Positions 21,840 through 33,325 of a stretch of DNA of 64,000 nt are shown in pieces (position 1 is the stretch's first letter; the number at the start of each line of letters is the position of its first letter). The notes below the pieces were generated by a model, which worked only from the letters and a program-made list of their open reading frames with translations, did not search any database and had not been told where the DNA came from. Both the position numbers and the translations under genes were made by a program. The stretch is from Theocolax elegans (Eukaryota > Arthropoda > Insecta > Hymenoptera > Cerocephalidae): NCBI GenBank assembly GCA_026168455.1, contig CM047426.1, positions 51,815,085-51,879,084 of the forward strand. Reading direction: 5' to 3'.

Positions 21840-22717
21840 AAATATAGCGACGGAGCGGAGGAAAGATGCGACCGATACTCGACGGTAACACGCGGACCAC
21901 GAGCCAGACCACGGTCGACAGGTATCGTGAACCAAGGATCGAGCCCAGGTCGTTTCACGATACCTGGCGTATCCGCTGCTGATGTCAACAAGACGGGAGG
22001 TTAGGCGGCATCCTACCCCGTACAACTAGTCAGGAGAGCCAGGGTGCTCCCCACCTTACACCCGTATGCCGGGGAATGCGGCACCGACGGCGACGATCGT
22101 GTGGCACTAGGCGAGGTGTGCGGGAAGGGGGGATCACTCGAGCAGCGAGAGTAGGAGTCGCAGTATACCTAATATATGCGTACGAAGGTATACTGCGGTA
22201 TAATAGAGAATGTAGATATATATATATATATAATACATGAAAATTAGTGATTTTATGAGTTTTATGAGGCATAACTTACACCAGCGGTCTTGGCCAATAA
22301 TCTAACCGCCGCCATTCGAAAGCTCTCGAAAAATGTGATCTTTTGAGCGGTGTTAGATCAAAATCGATCGTGGCGTGGTCGCCTTTTTTTGATATTCAAT
22401 ATTTCCGGGCGTTATATCTCTTCGAGATTTTAAAATTAAGAATTGTAATCCAGGTAGATATGTTCTAAAGATTATTTTGAACAAAAGTTGTTTGTAATGT
22501 TTTTTCAAAAAAATTAATAGATTTTGAGATAAATGGCTTTGAAAAAAAAATGTTTCTAAAAAATTGAAAAATTTCCATTTATCATGGTGGATTAACTCTT
22601 AGACAAATTATTTTTAACACCTAAAATTTTTTTCTATCTTTTTGAAGATATTTCCAGTCTGTTCTCAAATTTTGGAGGGATTTAAAATTTTCATCGTACC
22701 ACTTGACGTGAAATAGC

Positions 22718-22753
<36 letters not shown>

Positions 22754-24000
22754 ATATATATCTATACGGTGCGCGCACACATATGTATGCGTATATACTA
22801 GTGTATATCGTGCGCACGTATGATTAGGTTAATTAATTATTTTAGTTAGATCGCGTCGTTAATTATTTAAGTAAAAATATGTAGATCCGTCGGTAGAGTT
22901 TGGGGCGAATTGTAGTAATTTTTAAAATGTGTATAGCTGTAAATAGTGGTTGAAAATAAATTTTAATTGTTGTATGAGTGTGTCGGGATAGTTAGTATTA
23001 ATTATATAGCTGGTAAGCACGGGGCGGCAGTACCGACTGGGTTACCGATATGATAATTATTTATTTGTATTGCGCGCCTTCCGAGTGCCAGGGATGATTG
23101 GTTGCGTGATCGACCCAATAATTAATAGGTTGGTGGTGACGTAAACTACTATGATTGAATAATCGGCCTTGACGAAAATAAGATCAAGGCTGACTACGCG
23201 TATCGATCACGCAATCAACCACCCTAATCAACGCCGGTAGATAAGGAGTAGATAGAAGATAGAGAATGATAGCGATAGGGTGGGGAGGAAAATCCTTTAT
23301 TTGGCAGGATCAAGCCACGCCGCGAGCCGGATGAAGAAGCCGATCTCGAGGATTCGCTACCTGACCGTCCGACAAAATAGTTTGATTTTCTGTAGTCGTA
23401 TTTTGAGGTGAAATAGCCAGTTACTTTTATAGAGAGTCAAGCTGAGTTGTGTAGGGTTGTCAAGAAGTAAGGTTGAGGCTGGAGCGTGATCTAATTCCTT
23501 AATTTAACTAGGCGAGTATATTACGGTTAGCCCGACGGGTGGTCGAATTATTAATATTAATATATGTATTATATTTCTATACCGCCGGATTGATTTAAGT
23601 TTGAGTGCGTGTGTGCACATGTGTAAGTCGGTCGCAAATGTCGTAAAATATTGTGTCGGTGCCGGTATTTGTAATACATTTTTATTTAAATCTTTAATAA
23701 ATTATAGTTGTAGTTTATTACTGAATTCGTGAGAGTATTATTCATTATTTTTCCTTTACTCTAAACGCCGCCGGTTTCGAGGTGCCCAGCCGTCGGGATT
23801 CCCTCTGTGACGCGGAGTCGAGGTGAGAATTGCCCGGTTATTAAATAGTTTTTTTAAGTGAGTAATTCCATTAAAAATATCGCTAGGCGCCCAATAAAAT
23901 AGAAATCGGCGATATCACCATTTTGAACGTCGCTACGACGGAACCTCCGTTGGTTTATAATTTTCTTTGCAATTAGTACACCGACGAAAAGTAGCGTCGC
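21840..24000 (+). repeat. Family-A LTR-like repeat, copy 1 (interrupted)
   Basis: Blocks in order are 21840-21945 (also at 58330-58450, inverted), 22030-22150 (also at 44850-45010, inverted), an inserted dispersed repeat (22232-22720) and 22760-24000. The last block is shared with 43735-44810 and 57892-58340, both inverted. The 3' part holds ACGCCGCCGGTTTCGAGGTG, CTCTGTGACGCGGAGTCGAG, AGGCGCCCAATAAAAT and GTCGCTACGACGGAACCTCC. No ORF; non-coding length and dispersal fit a solo LTR or LTR fragment, but no internal coding region is attached. Confidence 0.7.
22232..22720 (+). repeat. Dispersed repeat, copy 2, inserted in family A
   Basis: Same element as 663-1175 (CAGCGGTCTTGGCCAATAA, TTCGAGATTTTAAAATTAAG, CATCGTACCACTTGACGT). 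It is flanked on both sides by (TA)n runs. The 43.7-45.1 kb copy of family A lacks it, so it is a later insertion. Confidence 0.8.
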
Positions 24001-24945
24001 AATATGTATATCTGTATTTCCCTGGTTTATTTCCTCCTTATTTCGTAACTATCCTCCTTATTTCGTAACTATCCTCCTTAATTATGCGAAAATAAATCAA
24101 AATGCTCCTTAATAACAGAAAAATGCTGAATACTGTAATCTACATAAATCAATACTGGTAGAATTATGAGATAGCACTATGATCTATGATCGATAGAATC
24201 AGAATGGCGAGGATCCGTTTTCAGAACCACGCTAGACTTCTTCCTCGATTTTCTATTTCCCTCAATCTCATAATATCCCTATCTATTCTTTCTCTCGTTA
24301 TCTGCGAGGGATCCGGTAATATTATATTTCTCCAACTCTTCCGTAACCGTCACAGGTGTAATAAAGCTACCCCTATTTACCTCACTATTGATAAAAATGA
24401 CAACTAATTTGCATAAGTTATCATTGTCCCAACTGGTTTTTTAATTTTCTGTATTTAAGGTAATTACAGTCATATAGCGTATGCTGGTATATTTACCCAT
24501 ACGGAAGTCTTATCTCTAATAAAGTCATCTATTGATTGGTTCAATAGATCAGTATATTATTCCCTAGTTAACAGCGCGAAATTCGAATATAAATTTAACT
24601 CCTTACTATTATACACGTGTTCCCCCACTATCCGCGTTCCGAATTCCCTATACTATATGCGCACGATCCCCGTATCGATAAAAGCGCGGACCGCGTGTTC
24701 AGTAATCGCGCGCTTGAATCTAGATCGATTCAAGATGGCGACAACTGAGCGTGGGCCGGCTCGTAAACAACGAGCCTCGCAACCGTTTTCCCGGGTGTGC
24801 GCGATCCCCACCGTCGGGAATAGTACTCGGGTACTATCGCGGAGTGGTGCGCGAACGGAGGTCTGCGCACGCACCGACAAAGGCTTCTCCAGTCGACGAA
24901 GTACACGGCGACATCCCGACAATACCGCTGTCAACAAAGCCGCCT
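23271..24945 (+). repeat. Tandem duplication unit 1 (1675 bp)
   Basis: It starts AGCGATAGGGTGGGGAGG and ends GTCAACAAAGCCGCCT. Every landmark recurs exactly 1675 bp downstream, for example ATGATCGATAGAATC at 24186 and 25861. No difference was seen between units in the stretches compared. The unit includes the 3' half of family A plus about 950 bp with small, non-family ORFs (24186-24407, 24657-24947). A 20-bp tandem repeat (TCCTCCTTATTTCGTAACTA, about 2.5 copies) lies at 24032-24080. Confidence 0.95.
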
Positions 24946-26620
24946 AGCGATAGGGTGGGGAGGAAAATCCTTTATTTGGCAGGATCAAGCCACGCCGCGA
25001 GCCGGATGAAGAAGCCGATCTCGAGGATTCGCTACCTGACCGTCCGACAAAATAGTTTGATTTTCTGTAGTCGTATTTTGAGGTGAAATAGCCAGTTACT
25101 TTTATAGAGAGTCAAGCTGAGTTGTGTAGGGTTGTCAAGAAGTAAGGTTGAGGCTGGAGCGTGATCTAATTCCTTAATTTAACTAGGCGAGTATATTACG
25201 GTTAGCCCGACGGGTGGTCGAATTATTAATATTAATATATGTATTATATTTCTATACCGCCGGATTGATTTAAGTTTGAGTGCGTGTGTGCACATGTGTA
25301 AGTCGGTCGCAAATGTCGTAAAATATTGTGTCGGTGCCGGTATTTGTAATACATTTTTATTTAAATCTTTAATAAATTATAGTTGTAGTTTATTACTGAA
25401 TTCGTGAGAGTATTATTCATTATTTTTCCTTTACTCTAAACGCCGCCGGTTTCGAGGTGCCCAGCCGTCGGGATTCCCTCTGTGACGCGGAGTCGAGGTG
25501 AGAATTGCCCGGTTATTAAATAGTTTTTTTAAGTGAGTAATTCCATTAAAAATATCGCTAGGCGCCCAATAAAATAGAAATCGGCGATATCACCATTTTG
25601 AACGTCGCTACGACGGAACCTCCGTTGGTTTATAATTTTCTTTGCAATTAGTACACCGACGAAAAGTAGCGTCGCAATATGTATATCTGTATTTCCCTGG
25701 TTTATTTCCTCCTTATTTCGTAACTATCCTCCTTATTTCGTAACTATCCTCCTTAATTATGCGAAAATAAATCAAAATGCTCCTTAATAACAGAAAAATG
25801 CTGAATACTGTAATCTACATAAATCAATACTGGTAGAATTATGAGATAGCACTATGATCTATGATCGATAGAATCAGAATGGCGAGGATCCGTTTTCAGA
25901 ACCACGCTAGACTTCTTCCTCGATTTTCTATTTCCCTCAATCTCATAATATCCCTATCTATTCTTTCTCTCGTTATCTGCGAGGGATCCGGTAATATTAT
26001 ATTTCTCCAACTCTTCCGTAACCGTCACAGGTGTAATAAAGCTACCCCTATTTACCTCACTATTGATAAAAATGACAACTAATTTGCATAAGTTATCATT
26101 GTCCCAACTGGTTTTTTAATTTTCTGTATTTAAGGTAATTACAGTCATATAGCGTATGCTGGTATATTTACCCATACGGAAGTCTTATCTCTAATAAAGT
26201 CATCTATTGATTGGTTCAATAGATCAGTATATTATTCCCTAGTTAACAGCGCGAAATTCGAATATAAATTTAACTCCTTACTATTATACACGTGTTCCCC
26301 CACTATCCGCGTTCCGAATTCCCTATACTATATGCGCACGATCCCCGTATCGATAAAAGCGCGGACCGCGTGTTCAGTAATCGCGCGCTTGAATCTAGAT
26401 CGATTCAAGATGGCGACAACTGAGCGTGGGCCGGCTCGTAAACAACGAGCCTCGCAACCGTTTTCCCGGGTGTGCGCGATCCCCACCGTCGGGAATAGTA
26501 CTCGGGTACTATCGCGGAGTGGTGCGCGAACGGAGGTCTGCGCACGCACCGACAAAGGCTTCTCCAGTCGACGAAGTACACGGCGACATCCCGACAATAC
26601 CGCTGTCAACAAAGCCGCCT
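24946..26620 (+). repeat. Tandem duplication unit 2 (1675 bp)
   Basis: Exact-looking second copy of 23271-24945, joined head to tail without extra bases. Unit 2 is followed by new sequence (GGCGAAGAGG). Because the units look identical, the event is very recent, maintained by conversion, or an assembly artefact. Confidence 0.95.
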
Positions 26621-27045
26621 GGCGAAGAGGATTATACAATTTATTAAGTGTACTCTACCATGTGTAATCGTAAGTGTTTTTATAATTATACATATTTAAT
26701 AACTAATTATATATAGTAGTATAACATTTACTCCCCTTTAATCAATCCTCTCTCTCCTTAACAAACATCACTCCTTACTTTGTTTATTCCTTAATAAATA
26801 ATAACTCCTTATATTAATTTATTATCCATAACAGCCCTAATTTTACCTGTTCTTTATCCCTATATTATTACTCAATTATTAGAGTATTTCATTTAATTAT
26901 CTTGCCTCTTTTTTCCAAACAAACCCATGTGTTCATCCTTTACACACCTCCCTACACTTATATTATTAGTATTTATAAAATTCTCATTTATTTCCACCTA
27001 ATACCCGTCCTTACTAATAATTATATTTATTAGTAAATATATATA
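26621..27045. other. AT-rich interval, no gene seen
   Basis: AT-rich with many CTCCTTA-like words. It contains no ORF and no RNA gene, and ends in a TA run into which the DD41D element inserted. Confidence 0.55.
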
Positions 27046-27047
27046 TA

Positions 27048-27545
27048 CAGGGTGTCCCAAAAGTATGGACACACCTGAATATCTCGGAAAATAAGGGTGC
27101 TAGGAAAAAAACTTTCAATATAAAAGCTATAGGAAATCAAACGATGCATCTGATGGTGACCTTCAATTTGACCTTAAGCTTGACCTTCAAGGTTATTTGA
27201 AGGTCAAAGAGATTTTTTTAAATGGGAACCCCTATTTTTGACACCGGATTCAGAAAGAGCGAAAAATTTTACGTCCAAAGCGATGGTTTTCAATTTGTTA
27301 GAATGACCTTCAAAAGGTAAAATGAAGGTTAAATATTGAAAAATCGTAAACAAGCTATTTTCTTTGAACTTTTTCGGATTTGTGGGCGAATAAATGTCAG
27401 AGTAGATTTTGGGATTAACAACCTTGAGTATCTCGACCTTGGAGTTAATTTTCAAGGTCATTCAAAGGTCAAAATAAATTTTTTATGGACAGCCTTATTT
27501 CTGACACCGGATTCAAAGAGAGCGGAAAACGTAATGCCAGAAATG
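27048..27545 (+). repeat. Left terminal inverted repeat of DD41D element
   Basis: A TIR of about 498 bp containing repeated GACCTTCAA / AAGGTCA words, so it is internally repetitive. The right partner at 30401-30898 is highly similar, with only scattered differences. Confidence 0.9.
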
Positions 27546-27639
27546 AGTCGCCTTGCCTCTCACGATGGGATGCTTGCTTAACGTGATTCTCCTTTGTCTC
27601 TCACGATGGAATGCTTAAGTAAAAAAGTAAAACTAAAAA

Positions 27640-27750
27640 ATTTGCAAATTAGAAAATTTGCAAAAATAAAAAATTTGTAAAATTTAAAAATTTGCAAAAA
27701 TGAAAAATTTGCAAAATTGAAAAATTTGCAAACATGAAAAATTTGCAACA
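27640..27750 (+). repeat. Tandem AAAATTTGCAAA repeat
   Basis: A degenerate run of a unit of about 17-18 bp (ATGAAAAATTTGCAAAA), six to seven copies. It is subterminal in the DD41D element. Confidence 0.85.
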
Positions 27751-28416
27751 ATGCAAGACAGGCTGGTGTCCTGCCGGTGAAGGCAAGACAGTCTGATCCA
27801 ACCGGGTAAAATAAGCCCTGGATTTGGGTTTAGCAAGTCAAAATACACAAAAACCACGTACACTCATAAAAAACTGTTTTACTCCGAATCTTACCATTTT
27901 AATATGGATTTTATTCACCTTTTTCACGGTTTTTTATAACTTAAAAATTTTTGGAGATGCCTGAGTAAAAGCTACGTTGGATTCGGATTCAGCACGTCAA
28001 ATACATAAGAATACATAGGTCTCGTTCCCAGAATAGACCACTTTTTTGAATACTAGTGTCATTATTATAATAAGAGTATAACTAATAAGATTTCGTCAGT
28101 TTTAAGGAATAGATAAACACGACTAATTCTAGCAAATTTATAAAAAAATAGCAAGATTGCAAATTTGAGAAAATGTTTAAATATGCAATAATGTGCAGAT
28201 ATTCAAACATTTAAGAGTTACACCGGGGGTACCCAGTTAAAATTCTGAGCCTATATTCGTGTACAACAACCCCGAAAACCTCGTGGGTAGTGTTTTCAGT
28301 GACTCTGAAAATTTCAACGAACAAGTTTGAATTTGGTCTATTAAAGCATTCATTCTGTTTTCAATTATTAGTTTTGTTTTACAATTCTCAACTTATTCTT
28401 CATTTCTTTTATTCAT

Positions 28417-28854
28417 TTGAATATGAATCGTCCTTCAGAACGTGAACGAATAACCATTCTCATGATGAGAGGATGGGATAACATGGTCAGGTCATATCGT
28501 CGAGTTGCGGCTTTATTTAATGCAGAATACCGTTTACCGTTGCAACCAGGAATTTCACAAAAAACAGTTGGAAAAACTATTTCTCGTTTTGAGCAAACTG
28601 GTAGTGTCAAAGATTGCCCCAAAAGTGGGAGGCCTAAGATTGCGACTGATGAAGAAACTTCTTTGAATGTGGCATTATCATTCATTGAAAATCCTGGAAC
28701 CTCTATCAGGCAAGTATCTCGGGAAACAAATGTTTGTAGGACTTCCGTTCATAGAATTATGAAACTGTTGAAATTTCATCCATATAAAATCAAATTGGTA
28801 CAAGAATTAAATGAGGATGATTTTGATCGAAGACTGGAATTAATGCCGAATTAA
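28417..28854 (+). pseudogene. DD41D transposase, N-terminal DNA-binding part
   Basis: A 145-aa frame starting MNMNRPSERERITILMMRG. Helix-turn-helix signatures are visible: ISQKTVGKTISRFEQTGSV (about residues 46-64), SGRPKIATDE, then TSIRQVSRETNVCRTSVHRI (about 95-115), a paired-like double HTH as in Tc1/mariner transposases that bind their TIRs. The frame ends in ELMPN followed by TAA, where a continuous protein would run on to the catalytic domain. The next frame begins at the same codon, so a small frameshift separates DNA-binding and catalytic parts. Confidence 0.88.
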
Positions 28855-29492
28855 TGATGAACCGTATAGATGCGCGGCAAAATTTTTTAAACGAAATAGT
28901 ATTTTCCGATGAATGTACTTTTCAGTTAGATGGCAACGTTAATCGTCACAATTGTAGGTTCTGGGCATCAGAGAATCCACACTGGTTTTTGGAATCACAT
29001 ACACAACATCCACAAAAACTAAATGTTTGGGCAAGTATCATAAACAATAGCATAGTAGGGCCGTTTTTTATAGAAGGTAATTTGACAGGAAAAAAGTATC
29101 TAAACATGTTAAGGAATGAAATCGTACCTGCGGTTAATGAGATTGTCGGTGACAATTTTAACACCACTTACTTTCAACAAGATGGGGCGGCCACTCATTA
29201 TGCAATAAACGTGCGTAATTATTTAGATGAAACATTTCCAGGACGAGTAATTGGGCGTAGAGGAACTATTGAGTGGCCATCTCGTTCCCCTTCAGAACGT
29301 GAACGAATAACCATTCTCATGATGAGAGGATGGGATAACATGTCAGGTCATATCGTCGAGTTGCGGCTTTATTTAATGCAGAATACCGTTTACCGTTGCA
29401 AACCAGGAATTTCACAAAAAACAGTGGAAAAACTATTTCTCGTTTTGAGCAAACTGGTAGTGTCAAAGATTGCCCCAAAGTGGGAGGCCTAA
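28854..29492 (+). pseudogene. DD41D transposase catalytic part, fused to a second HTH copy
   Basis: Residues 1 to about 145 hold the catalytic domain: SDECTFQ (first Asp), NVWASI, GPFFIEGNLTGKKYL and FQQDGAATHYA (second Asp), up to IEWPSRSP. At about 29289 the sequence jumps back to SERERITILMMRG, the start of the protein, so the frame is a chimera of catalytic domain and a second N-terminus. The third Asp lies far downstream in the duplicate (DMSPLDYF, about 29868). Counting across the repaired order gives 41 residues between second and third Asp. Confidence 0.85.
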
Positions 29493-29868
29493 GATTGCGA
29501 CTGATGAAGAAACTTCTTTGAATGTGGCATTATCATTCATTGAAAATCCTGGAACCTCTATCAGGCAAGTATCTCGGGAAACAAATGTTTGTAGGACTTC
29601 CGTTCATAGAATTATGAAACTGTTGAAATTTCATCCATATAAATCAAATTGGTACAAGAATTAAATGAGGATGATTTTGATCGAAGACTGGAATTAATGC
29701 CGAATTAATGATGAACCGTATAGATGCGCGGCAAATTTTTTAAACGAAATAGTATTTTCCGATGAATGTACTTTTCAGTTAGATGGCACGTGGTAATTAT
29801 TTAGATGAAACATTTCCAGGACGAGTAATTGGCGTAGAGGAACTATTGAGTGGCCATCTCGTTCCCCT
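29289..29868 (+). repeat. Internal partial duplication of the transposase gene
   Basis: 29289-29868 repeats 28432-29288. The second copy lacks about 286 bp of the catalytic region (jump from AGATGGCA at about 29788 to TGGTAATTATTTAGATG) and carries small indels. The true 3' end of the gene (TGACATGTCGCCACTAGATT) follows only after the second copy. This is an unequal-exchange-like scar inside an element. Confidence 0.88.
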
Positions 29869-30400
29869 GACATGTCGCCACTAGATTATTTTTATGGGGC
29901 TACGTCAAAAACAAAGTGTATGCTACTAACCTGCAAACTTGGAGGAATTACGACAACGTATTATTGACACGATACAGGCAATCCCAAATGAATGATTCAA
30001 AGAGCAGTTTCATCATTTTATGATCGCATGGGGCATTGTCAACTAAAAAATGGAGGGCATTTCGAGCAAGAACTTTAAATGGTAACTGACGATTTCTGAA
30101 AGAATTTTCATCTTGCCTTCACAGGCCAGACACCAGCCTGTCTTGCCTTCACCGGCTAGACATCACGTCAATCGTGAGAGGCAAGGGGACTCACGTTAAG
30201 CAAGCTCCCCATCGTGAGAGGCAAGGGGACTCACGTTAATCAAGCACCCCAAAGGAAACAGAACTTACTACGTCCACGTCGTTGTTTCTGGGTAGCGCTA
30301 AAAGTAAGGTTAGTAAATTTACGACAATAGTTTCTAAGTGTTTATGAAATTTAACCTTCAATTAACTTTCTCATGTTCACAACGAAAAATTGTAAAATAT

Positions 30401-30898
30401 CATTTCTGGTATTACGTTTTCCGCTCTCTTTAAATCCGGTGTCAGAAATAAGGCTGTCCATAAAAAATTTACTTTGACCTTTGAATGACCTTGAAAATTA
30501 ACTCCAAGGTCGAGATACTCAAGGTTGTTAATCCCAAAATCTACTCTGACATTTATTCGCCCACAAATCCGAAAAAGTTCAAAGAAAATAGCTTGTTTAC
30601 GATTTTTCAATACTTAACCTTCATTTTACCTTTTGAAGGTCATTCTAGCAAATTGAAAACCATCGCTTTGGACTTAAAATTTTTCGCTTTTTCTGAATCC
30701 GGTGTCAAAAATAGGGGTTCCCATTTAAAAAAATCTCTTTGACCTTCAAATAACCTTAAAGGTCAAGCTTAAGGTCAAATTGAAGGTCACCATCAGATGC
30801 ATCGTTTGATTTCCTAAAGCTTTTATATTGAAAGTTTTTTTCCTAGCACCCTTATTTTCCGAGATATTCAGGTGTGTCCATACTTTTGGGACACCCTG
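30401..30898 (-). repeat. Right terminal inverted repeat of DD41D element
   Basis: Inverted partner of 27048-27545. It is preceded at 30168-30250 by two CTCTCACGA-type repeats that also mirror 27546-27615, and at about 30116-30165 by a CAGACACCAGCCTGTCTTGC stretch that mirrors 27755-27790. Confidence 0.9.
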
Positions 30899-30923
30899 TA
30901 TATTAAATAGTTCTCTTTTTTTA

Positions 30924-31130
30924 GATGCAGCGTGCCAAGGAGTATCTGTCACCGAGGGAACCCTGGACACGCTGATCAACAGCCAGCCTGTGGGCATCCG
31001 CATAAACCATAAGGAACGACTAGATAAGTATAATCAATTAATATTATTTATTTCATTTTTTTAATTGATAATAATATCTATATATTCTGTTTCAGGTGAC
31101 CTCAGTGATGTCCCCACATCACACCTCTTA
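30924..31130 (+). other. Possible exon-like segments beside the DD41D element
   Basis: A polypyrimidine tract and AG (30910-30924) precede an open frame of non-repetitive composition (GTLDTLINSQPVGIRINHKE). A second acceptor-like TTCTGTTTCAG precedes 31097. It could be the end of a host gene cut by transposons. No family is recognised and chance is possible. Confidence 0.18.
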
Positions 31131-31974
31131 TTCCTCTGTTAAAGTAAAATATGGCTTGTTTCATCCTAAATAATTAATGTCTCCATAGGTCATCCTATGA
31201 TTATTTATTTGTAGTATCTTCTGACCTGGTGCTTCATCTGCTTGCTTTTTTCTAGCTCTTCTGTTATTTGTTTCAGCCATTTCATCAATCTTATTAAAAA
31301 CTGTTTCTATTGGCTTATATCTTTCAGTTGTAAAATCAATTTTTTTTCTATATTAGGTGTTTCTTTTTTAAGTTCTATAATTTTTATGTCTGTTTTGTTT
31401 GTCTCTGTTTCTTGTAAATATATATACATAATTTCTTTGGTTAGTCTGATTTTTCCCACCGTTAGAGGGAGATCACTATTTCTCTACACTTGCTACAGAG
31501 ATCGTCATCTTCTTTTATATATAGAGCCGTATAACATCTTGCTGGCACCACAGTATATCATGCGATAGGCATCTAAGGTGCGATGTCCAGTTCCTTACTG
31601 AGGAGTCCAAACTGGAGATCGAGGACGAAACACTTATAATTTTTATTTAACGAGGGCCTGTTCTGGGAAATTCCACTAAATATAATGGACGAGGAGCAGA
31701 TAGTGCCTCGTTTAATTTAAATTTTTTTGATTCGAAAAAACGACCGTAAATGCCTTTATAAATTTACAGTTACCATTTGCGCATATATAAATTCTTATAT
31801 CAAGTTCTCGTATTGTTCCAAGTCATTTATGGAAATATACCTATTTTCAAGAGTTCTTTTATTCTCTTTTGTGTTTTTGACATTTCTGATATTTTTTCTC
31901 GTGAAAAAGTGGTCAGAAGCCGAAATTTGAGTTATTTACAGTCTATACTCAAATCTACATAAGTACTAACCATT
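31131..31974. other. No gene supported
   Basis: T-rich on this strand. The minus strand shows lysine/glutamate-rich frames of coiled-coil flavour (about 31250-31450), possibly an old LINE ORF1 fragment, but without a defining motif. Confidence 0.4.
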
Positions 31975-32433
31975 TTTTGTTATCCAAACCTTTATTTTTA
32001 TTATATTTAATTTTTCACTCATATCAAGAATCCTTAATACATTTGTTAAAGAATTAAAAACACTGATTGCAATTATATAATTGTTTTTTGTACTGACATT
32101 TTTGTGATACTTTGGTGGTAATATAAGCTTTTTTCTTGTTTTACTTGAAGAATTTATATATTGATTCTTTAAACTATTGTAATAATACTGAAGACATTCA
32201 ATAGTAAATAATTTCTGTAAATTAAAAAGAGTTTTTTTTGGAATATATTCTTGTTGATTATTTTTAATATTCTTGTTTATACAGCTTGTAACAGTTGTAG
32301 TTTATTTTGATACGTTCCACCCCATGCAATTATACCGTAACTTATCATACTGTAAAAAAGTGCATAGTACACAATTTTTACTGTATATGTCTCCATAAAT
32401 TTCGCTATTTTACGAAAACTAAAAATGAGATAC

Positions 32434-33227
32434 TTAGTCCTGAAGACTTAGATGCTCAATATGATAACTCCATCTCATATTTGTATCAAAAATTATTCCT
32501 AAATATTTTGTTTTAGTTACTCTATTGAGTAGTTCATTGTTAATTTTAATATCTATATTGTATGGTATACTATCTACATAATTGCCATAAGTAATATATA
32601 CTTTTTTTTGAACATTTAAAGTTAATTTATTTAGTTTTAACCAAGTAGAGACATCTTCTAAATATATATTCATTTTGATTCTACTTCTTTCCATATTTCC
32701 CCGGTTGCTATAGCAGCAGCATCATCAGCATAAGACATTATTGTGTTTAGTGTCAGTTTAGTTAATAAATCATTTACATATAATATAAAAAGTAAAGGCC
32801 CTAGTATTGTTCCTTGCGGTACTCCTGTTTTAATTATTTGATATTCACTTTCGTGGTTACCAATTCTTAACTTTTGTTTTTTGTCATTAAGGTAACTTTT
32901 TATTAATTTGAGGGCTTTTCCTCTTACTCCATATGCATATAAATTATTTAATAATATTTCATGATTTACTATGACAAAGACTTTTGCCAAATCTAGAAAA
33001 GTAATAGCAATTGGTTTACTTTGATCTAGTTTTTCATATATTGTTTTATTATATATAACATATATAAGACTTAGTGCATCTTTAGTTTCTTTACGCTCGA
33101 TGGATCCAAATTGCTTTTCGCTTATTATTTTACTCTTGCTTATGAAATCAATGATTCTAATATGTACTAGTATTTCAAAAATTTTGGCGATATTAGATAT
33201 TAATGATATGGGTCTGTCATTACTCAT
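32434..33227 (-). pseudogene. LINE reverse transcriptase core
   Basis: Frames 33227-32670 and 32694-32434 join. Motifs: NDRPISLISNIAKIFE (fingers), ITFLDLAKVF (motif A; Asp79), GVPQGTILGPLLFILYVNDL (motif B region, 135-154) and YADDAA (motif C; 166-171), then WLKLNKLTLNVQKK and TKYLGIIFD (thumb side). The usual DLAKAFDTV is here DLAKVFVIV, so the second Asp of that block is lost; YADD is intact. Downstream to about 31975 the minus strand continues with IAWGGTYQNKLQ-like tail sequence. RT would act on element RNA at the nicked target. Confidence 0.9.
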
Positions 33228-33325
33228 TTCATTTTGCTTTCCTGCTTTATATATTGGAATAACTTCTGTTAATTCAAGTGTCTCTAGCCATATTGATGTT
33301 TCTATACAAAGATTAAAAACGTAAA

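Larger units (their letters stand above)
27048..30898 (+). mobile_element. Tc1/mariner-superfamily element, DD41D type
   Basis: It begins CAGGGTGTCCCAAAAGTATG and ends with the reverse complement CATACTTTTGGGACACCCTG. It is flanked on both sides by TA, the target duplication of this superfamily. The TIRs run about 498 bp each (27048-27545 and 30401-30898). Inside them are tandem TTGCAAA repeats, short CTCTCACGA repeats and a transposase gene (28417 onward). Transposase spacing fits DD41D, the rosa/VS-like branch. The transposase is frameshifted, duplicated and truncated, so the copy is non-autonomous now. Confidence 0.92.

Noticed and set aside
24657..24947. ORFs of 94-111 aa on both strands in the tandem unit
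   Set aside because: They mirror each other on opposite strands and change their ends at the duplication joint; no domain.
27640..27750. CRISPR-like periodicity
   Set aside because: No conserved spacer/repeat alternation; a simple degenerate tandem repeat inside a eukaryotic transposon.
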